Assembly: GCA_937981305.1 (NCBI GenBank)
Contig: CALJPB010000307.1
Coordinates: forward strand, 1 to 9,708
DNA: 9,708 bases
Direction of reading: 5' to 3'
From: an uncultured Selenomonas sp.
GTDB lineage: Bacteria; Bacillota; Negativicutes; Selenomonadales; Selenomonadaceae
The first letter of the stretch is position 1; every line of letters starts with the position of its first letter. The notes below the pieces were generated by a model. The model saw only the letters and a list, made by a program, of their open reading frames with translations, was not told where the DNA came from and ran no database searches. A program made the translations under genes and the position numbers. Below, in pieces: positions 6,266-9,708 of this stretch.

Positions 6266-7630
6266 TCAGCTGAACAGATCGTTCAGTGCCTCGGTCATGG
6301 TCGGGTGGGTGTAGATGGCAGAGCCGAGCGCGGTGGCAGTGATGCCGTGGTCGATTGCCATTTTCATGAGGTTGATCATCTCCTGCGACTCGGGGCAGAA
6401 GAAATGAGCGCCGAGGATCGTGTCCGTCTTTGCGTCAACAACTGCCTTGAGAATGCCGGCGGGCTTCTTGTAGACCTGCGCCTTCGGGATGGCAGCGACC
6501 TCAAGGCGGAGGATGCGTACGTCAAAGCCTGCCGCCTCCGCCTGTGCCTCCGTCATGCCGACGCGTGAGAGCGGCGGATCGAGGAAGACGGAGTAGGGGA
6601 CGGCCCCGCGATTTGCCGTTGTGCGTGTTCCGCTGCCCGCGAGCTGATCCTTTACAATGCGGAAATCGTCGAGAGAGATGTAGGTGAACTGCAGTCCGCC
6701 CGCGACATCGCCCATCGCCCATATGTGCGGTACGTTCGTGCGCAGGTGCTCGTCAACGGCGACCGCACCGCGCTCCGTCACGGCAATGCCCGCCGCTGCA
6801 AGATTCAGCCCTTTGATGTTCGGTCGGCGGCCCGTTGCGATGAGAATGGCGTTCGCCGCGAGCCGCTTCTCTCCGTCCGCCGTCTGCACGACAACATTTG
6901 CGCCCGCTGCTCCGTCCTCGATGCGCTGTACCTTCGCCCCCATCAGGATATGGATGCCGCGATCATTTGTGTGCTGCAGGACGCGTGCGGCGATCTCCGT
7001 GTCTTCGCGCGGGATGAAGGAATCGCCGTCCTGTACGACGGCGACGGACGAGCCGAAGTTGGTGTAGTACGATGCGAACTCAAGCCCAATGTAGCCGCCG
7101 CCGATGATGACGAGCTTCTCGGGCAGCTCGTCCAGCTCCATCATCGTCTCACTCGTGTAGACGTGCGTGCTCTCTGCCGCACCCTCGATCGGCGGGACGA
7201 AGGGGAGCGCGCCTGTATTGATGAAGATGCGGTCTGCTGTGACGGTCTGCTCTCCGTCCGCGCCGACAATGCGTACGGTATGCGCATCGACAAACGATGC
7301 TTCTCCGTCAATGACGACAGCACCCGTGCCCGTCACCTTTGCGTAGTTCTTTTCGCGCAGCATCGCTGTGAGGCGGCGTTTCTCTGCAATCGCCGCACGA
7401 TAACGCGCCGCCTTTGCCGCGAAATCGCCGCCCGCCGCTGCCGAGAGCCGCGCACTGTACTCCAGCGACTTCGACGGGATGCAGGCGACGTTGATGCAGG
7501 TGCCGCCGTAACGCTCCTTTGAGCGCTCGACGAGGGCGACCGTCTCGCCCTTCTTCGCGAGGAAGCCTGCGAGCGTCTTGCCCGCCTTGCCGAAGCCGAT
7601 GATGAGATTTTGATATGTTGTGTTCTGCAT
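6266..7630 (-). CDS. rclA: RclA-like flavoprotein disulfide reductase (probable hypothiocyanous acid reductase)
   Basis: An FAD- and NAD(P)H-dependent cytoplasmic oxidoreductase of the pyridine nucleotide-disulfide family, 454 residues. Seen in order: FAD-binding IIGFGKAGKTLA (10-21); redox-active GGTCINVACIPSKS with Cys45 and Cys50; NAD(P)-binding IIGGGYIGLEFAS (175-187); second FAD motif AMGDVAGGLQFTYISLDD; and the dimerisation domain ending in THPTMTEALNDLFS, with catalytic His442 and Glu447. From memory, GFGKAGKTLA, INTGA, GGLQFTYISLDD, PPLSRVGMTE and HP(T/S)M(T/S)E(A/S)LNDLFS match E. coli RclA closely. They separate it from lipoamide dehydrogenase, glutathione reductase and mercuric reductase. 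RclA reduces hypothiocyanous acid, an oxidant made by peroxidases in saliva and mucosa; a Cu(II) reductase activity has also been reported. GGAG lies 8 bp before the start. It is the first gene of a three-gene operon divergent from a Crp/Fnr-type regulator. Confidence 0.88.
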   Translation of the reverse strand: MQNTTYQNLIIGFGKAGKTLAGFLAKKGETVALVERSKERYGGTCINVACIPSKSLEYSARLSAAAGGDFAAKAARYRAAIAEKRRLTAMLREKNYAKVTGTGAVVIDGEASFVDAHTVRIVGADGEQTVTADRIFINTGALPFVPPIEGAAESTHVYTSETMMELDELPEKLVIIGGGYIGLEFASYYTNFGSSVAVVQDGDSFIPREDTEIAARVLQHTNDRGIHILMGAKVQRIEDGAAGANVVVQTADGEKRLAANAILIATGRRPNIKGLNLAAAGIAVTERGAVAVDEHLRTNVPHIWAMGDVAGGLQFTYISLDDFRIVKDQLAGSGTRTTANRGAVPYSVFLDPPLSRVGMTEAQAEAAGFDVRILRLEVAAIPKAQVYKKPAGILKAVVDAKTDTILGAHFFCPESQEMINLMKMAIDHGITATALGSAIYTHPTMTEALNDLFS

Positions 7631-7672
7631 GGGATATGCTCCGTTTCTATTGAGATTTGTATGACTGTTGTT

Positions 7673-7701
7673 ATTATAGCATTTTTTAACACAATGAAGA
7701 G
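7673..7701 (-). promoter_or_regulatory. Promoter of the rclA-like operon
   Basis: On the minus strand a perfect TATAAT (7678 to 7673) is preceded by TGC, giving an extended -10. The predicted start is near 7666. The -35 position at 17 bp spacing (7701 to 7696) reads CTCTTC, a very poor match. An extended -10 with a weak -35 suits a regulated, activator-helped promoter. The -35 region is enclosed by the inverted repeat at 7690-7711. Confidence 0.7.
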
Positions 7702-7711
7702 AGAAATTGTG
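7690..7711. promoter_or_regulatory. Inverted repeat over the -35 region of the rclA-like promoter, candidate operator
   Basis: CACAAT (7690-7695) and ATTGTG (7706-7711) form perfect 6-bp arms 10 bp apart, a 22-bp dyad suited to a dimeric helix-turn-helix protein. Its centre (7700.5) lies about 34-35 bp upstream of the predicted rclA-like start. The arms differ from the classical Crp (TGTGA-N6-TCACA) and Fnr (TTGAT-N4-ATCAA) sites. Binding by the neighbouring regulator is inference. The region is AT-rich, so a chance dyad is possible. Confidence 0.4.
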
Positions 7712-7729
7712 GAAAAAATGTGTGTTTCA

Positions 7730-7758
7730 TTTACAAATTCGTGGATTCCCCCTATAAT
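7730..7758 (+). promoter_or_regulatory. Promoter of the Crp/Fnr-family regulator gene
   Basis: TTTACA (7730-7735), a 17-bp spacer and a perfect TATAAT (7753-7758). The predicted start is near 7765, giving a leader of about 33 nt before the ATG at 7798. This is a near-consensus sigma-A promoter that should be active without an activator. Confidence 0.82.
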
Positions 7759-7761
7759 GAT

Positions 7762-7776
7762 AGAGAATTATTCTCT
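7762..7776. promoter_or_regulatory. 15-bp perfect palindrome at the regulator gene's transcription start, candidate autorepression operator
   Basis: AGAGAAT, one central T, then ATTCTCT make a perfect dyad covering roughly -3 to +12 of the predicted transcript. A protein bound here would block transcription initiation, which fits autorepression. In RNA it could instead form a 6-bp hairpin with a UUA loop at the 5' end. A partial copy of one arm, AGAGAAAT, is at 7700-7707 inside the other dyad. Confidence 0.45.
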
Positions 7777-7784
7777 GTCAACGG

Positions 7785-7791
7785 AAAGGAG
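7785..7791 (+). promoter_or_regulatory. Ribosome binding site that fixes the regulator start
   Basis: AAAGGAG lies 6 nt before the ATG at 7798. An alternative in-frame ATG at 7720 lies upstream of the promoter's -35 box and has no such site, so 7798 is the real start. Confidence 0.85.
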
Positions 7792-7797
7792 CGGACT

Positions 7798-8493
7798 ATG
7801 CTGACGCGTGAAATACTGGCACCACATACGGAACTCCTGCTGCGGCACGATCTGTTCGAGGGAATCCCTGCGGAAGCTCTGCCGGAGCTTCTGAATGCGC
7901 TCGGCGGTGAGCTGAAGCGTTATGCGGCGGACGCGGATATCATGCACATGGGGCGTGCACCGATTGTGACGGGCATCATTCTCGCAGGGGCAATCGAGGT
8001 GTCGTTCCTGAACGAGAATGCCGATCAGATCGACATGAATATCTTCGAGGCAGGCAAGAGTTTCGGCGAGACGATGGAGGGGGCGAATCTCGCGGCAAGC
8101 CGTATGTTCGTCAAGGCACTCAGCGATACGCTGATCCTGCGTCTCCAGTTCCGACAGCTCTATGAGCGTACCGCGTGCAGCGATCCGCATCTCTGGCGGT
8201 TTACGCTGAATATGCTGCGCAGGATTTCGCAGAAGGGGATATTCTATCAGCATAAGATCCGCATCATGGGCCAAAAGAGCATCCGCGCAAAGCTGAGTGT
8301 CTACCTGCAGGCGATCCCCGTGGAGGGAGACGGCACCGCCGTACGTGAGCTGAACCAAACGCAGCTCGCACGCTATCTCGGCGTGGAGCGCAGTGCACTC
8401 AGCCGCGAGATGAGTCATATGCGCGACGAGGGGATCATCGACTACGACCGCAAGACCCTGCGCGTACTCAATCCAGATTTTTTAGCGGTTTAG
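7798..8493 (+). CDS. Crp/Fnr-family transcriptional regulator
   Basis: A DNA-binding regulator of 231 residues. An N-terminal cyclic-nucleotide-binding-like beta-barrel (about 18-120) is followed by a long dimerisation helix (about 131-165) and a C-terminal winged helix-turn-helix (LNQTQLARYLGVERSALSRE, 185-204). The only cysteine is Cys127, so it cannot carry an Fnr-type iron-sulfur cluster. The beta-barrel lacks an obvious cAMP-binding signature (it reads GKSFGETMEG at 86-95 in place of the usual FGELAL...R pattern). The recognition helix has Ser199, Ser202 and Arg203 where Fnr has Glu, Ser, Arg, so its site should differ from TTGAT-N4-ATCAA. It is divergent from the rclA-like operon and probably controls it and itself; this is inferred from position. 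The effector is unknown. The gene is followed by a terminator shared with fumC. Confidence 0.9.
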   Translation: MLTREILAPHTELLLRHDLFEGIPAEALPELLNALGGELKRYAADADIMHMGRAPIVTGIILAGAIEVSFLNENADQIDMNIFEAGKSFGETMEGANLAASRMFVKALSDTLILRLQFRQLYERTACSDPHLWRFTLNMLRRISQKGIFYQHKIRIMGQKSIRAKLSVYLQAIPVEGDGTAVRELNQTQLARYLGVERSALSREMSHMRDEGIIDYDRKTLRVLNPDFLAV

Positions 8494-8501
8494 GGGAAAA
8501 T

Positions 8502-8535
8502 AAAGGACTGCCGCCTTTTTGCAGCAGTCCTTTTT
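8502..8535. terminator. Bidirectional terminator between the regulator and fumC
   Basis: AAAGGACTGC (8502-8511) pairs with GCAGTCCTTT (8524-8533) around a 12-nt loop and is followed by a T run (8531-8535) on the plus strand. On the minus strand the stem is followed by a T-rich tract (complement of 8497-8504). It lies between two converging genes and probably serves both. Its core is the same 18-nt sequence as in the rplS terminator, inverted and with an 8-nt insert in the loop. Confidence 0.87.
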
Positions 8536-8554
8536 GTATGAGTGAAAGTCGGTA

Positions 8555-9708
8555 TTACACCATCTCTTCGGGATGGAAGACCTCGTCGAACTTCTCGGCG
8601 GTGAGGAAGCCGAGAGCGACACATGCCTCCTTGAGGCTGATGTTCTCATCGAACGCCTTGTGTGCTGTTTTCGCGGCGTTCTCGTAGCCGATGTACGGGT
8701 TCAGAGCCGTGACGAGCATCAGCGAGCGATGGAGGTTCTCGTGCATCTTCTCGCGGTTCGCCGTGATACCCGTGACGCAGCGGTCGTTGAATGAGCGGAG
8801 GGAGTCGGTGAGGAGGCGTGCGGACTGGAGGAAGTCGTAGATCATGACGGGCATGAACACGTTCAGCTCGAAGTTGCCCTGTGACGCGGCGATCCCGATG
8901 GCAGCATCGTTGCCCATGACCTGCACGGCGACCATCGTGACGGACTCGCACTGGGTCGGGTTGACCTTGCCCGGCATGATGGAGCTGCCCGGCTCGTTCG
9001 CGGGGATCGTGATCTCGCCGAGACCGCAGCGCGGCCCTGCGGCGAGCCAGCGGATGTCGTTCGCGATCTTCATCATGTTTGCGGCGAGCCCCTTGAGACC
9101 GCCGTGTGCAAAGACGATGGCATCCTTGCTCGTGAGCGCGTGGAACTTGTTCGGCGCGGTGACGAAGTTCTTGCCCGTCAGCTCGCTTGCCGCCTGTGCG
9201 ACGGCGACATCGAAGCCCTTCGGCGTGTTGAGCCCCGTGCCGACGGCGGTACCGCCAAGTGCGAGCTCGTGGAGGAAGGGCAGTGCTGCCTGCAGCTGCT
9301 TTTTCGACTGCTCAAGCATCGCGAGCCAGCCGCTGATCTCCTGCGTAAACGAAATGGGAACGGCATCCTGAAGGTGGGTGCGCCCTGTCTTGACAATGCC
9401 TTCGTTCTCCTTCATCAGGCGGCGGAAGGTGTTCGCGAGAAGGTCGATGCTCGGAAAGAGTCCGTCCTCAATGGCAATGACCGCTGCGATGTGCATCGCC
9501 GTCGGGAACGTGTCGTTCGAGCTCTGCGACATATTGGAGTGATCGTTCGGATGGAGGATCTTTTCGCCTGCGATCTCGTTGCCGCGGTTCGCGATGACCT
9601 CGTTGACGTTCATGTTCGACTGCGTGCCGCTGCCCGTCTGCCAGACCGCGAGGGGGAAGTGCTCCGCGAGTTTGCCCGCAATGATCTCATCGCACGCTGC
9701 CTTGATGG
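8555..9708 (-). CDS. fumC: Class II fumarate hydratase, N-terminus outside window
   Basis: Interconverts fumarate and malate in the cytoplasm; the class II enzyme is iron-free and oxygen-stable. The frame stays open to the right edge, so about 384 C-terminal residues are visible of the usual 460 or so, and roughly 80 N-terminal residues are missing. Signatures, in order: [20 protein letters not shown] (just before and across an internal Met at 9613), [22 protein letters not shown] (catalytic His region), [24 protein letters not shown], and the family signature [15 protein letters not shown] with the catalytic-loop Ser (about 8957-8992). The forms GTQSNMN and [11 protein letters not shown] indicate fumarase rather than aspartase (GTSVNMN, MPAKVNP). 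The ATG at 9613 is internal and not the start. The gene converges on the Crp/Fnr-type regulator. Its promoter is outside the window. Confidence 0.96.
   Translation of the reverse strand, partial: IKAACDEIIAGKLAEHFPLAVWQTGSGTQSNMNVNEVIANRGNEIAGEKILHPNDHSNMSQSSNDTFPTAMHIAAVIAIEDGLFPSIDLLANTFRRLMKENEGIVKTGRTHLQDAVPISFTQEISGWLAMLEQSKKQLQAALPFLHELALGGTAVGTGLNTPKGFDVAVAQAASELTGKNFVTAPNKFHALTSKDAIVFAHGGLKGLAANMMKIANDIRWLAAGPRCGLGEITIPANEPGSSIMPGKVNPTQCESVTMVAVQVMGNDAAIGIAASQGNFELNVFMPVMIYDFLQSARLLTDSLRSFNDRCVTGITANREKMHENLHRSLMLVTALNPYIGYENAAKTAHKAFDENISLKEACVALGFLTAEKFDEVFHPEEMV

Noticed and set aside
5632..6273. Plus-strand frame (213 codons) across the unknown exported gene
   Set aside because: The minus-strand gene has a signal peptide, a good ribosome binding site and tight operon spacing; the plus-strand frame has none of these.
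6725..7522. Plus-strand frame (265 codons) opposite the rclA-like gene
   Set aside because: A shadow of a clearly recognised flavoprotein; its composition is Arg/Cys/Asp-biased, as expected for a reverse frame.
6266..7630. Lipoamide dehydrogenase or mercuric reductase
   Set aside because: No lipoamide dehydrogenase operon partners, no heavy-metal-binding N-terminal domain or C-terminal vicinal Cys pair; GFGKAGKTLA and GGLQFTYISLDD point to RclA.
7720..7797. N-terminal extension of the Crp/Fnr regulator to 7720
   Set aside because: The segment contains the promoter (TTTACA, TATAAT) and the palindrome; AAAGGAG and ATG at 7798 fit the family's start.
8555..9708. Aspartate ammonia-lyase instead of fumarase
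   Set aside because: GTQSNMN and [15 protein letters not shown] are the fumarase forms; aspartase has GTSVNMN and MPAKVNP.
1..9708. CRISPR arrays, insertion sequences, tRNA or rRNA genes
   Set aside because: No regularly spaced repeats, transposase-like frames, terminal inverted repeats or cloverleaf/rRNA sequences were seen on either strand.

Overview
The window looks like chromosomal DNA from a moderately GC-rich Firmicutes-type bacterium. Ribosome binding sites are strong (AGGAGG types), promoters are of the sigma-A type, and gene content fits the Negativicutes; an oral or gut Selenomonas-like organism is my best guess. That guess is an inference from style and content, not from a database match. 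No mobile element, tRNA, rRNA or CRISPR array is visible.

Left part, + strand (1-4581). The window opens inside a membrane-bound diguanylate cyclase gene whose 5' end lies outside. A very strong-looking promoter follows (UP-like A/T tract, TTGCGT, 17 bp, extended TATAGT). It drives rplS (ribosomal protein L19) through a short structured leader that could be an L19 autoregulatory leader. A perfect hairpin terminator closes rplS. A tight cluster follows: lepB (signal peptidase I), xth (exonuclease III-type AP endonuclease) and prfC (release factor RF3), with gaps of 12 and 8 bp. It ends at a 15-bp-stem terminator shared with the convergent minus-strand operon.

Middle, - strand (7630 down to 4637). 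This is a three-gene operon. The first gene is a flavoprotein disulfide reductase that I recognise as RclA-like (hypothiocyanous acid reductase / reactive chlorine resistance type). The second is an exported protein of unknown function. The third is an exported alpha/beta hydrolase of the hormone-sensitive-lipase type, with a start codon that overlaps the preceding stop as ATGA. A Crp/Fnr-family regulator without iron-sulfur cysteines is divergently transcribed from the same AT-rich intergenic region. That region holds a promoter on each strand and two different inverted repeats that could be operators.

Right end, - strand (8555 to beyond 9708). Most of fumC (class II fumarase) is present, convergent with the regulator and separated from it by a probably bidirectional terminator.

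The most interesting unit is the regulator plus rclA-like operon. It may be an oxidant-defence module (peroxidase-derived hypothiocyanite, as in saliva) in which a cytoplasmic reductase is co-expressed with two exported proteins under a Crp/Fnr-type regulator. The E. coli rcl system instead uses an AraC-type regulator and different partner proteins. A second structural curiosity is that the rplS and regulator/fumC terminators share the same 18-nt core in opposite orientation.
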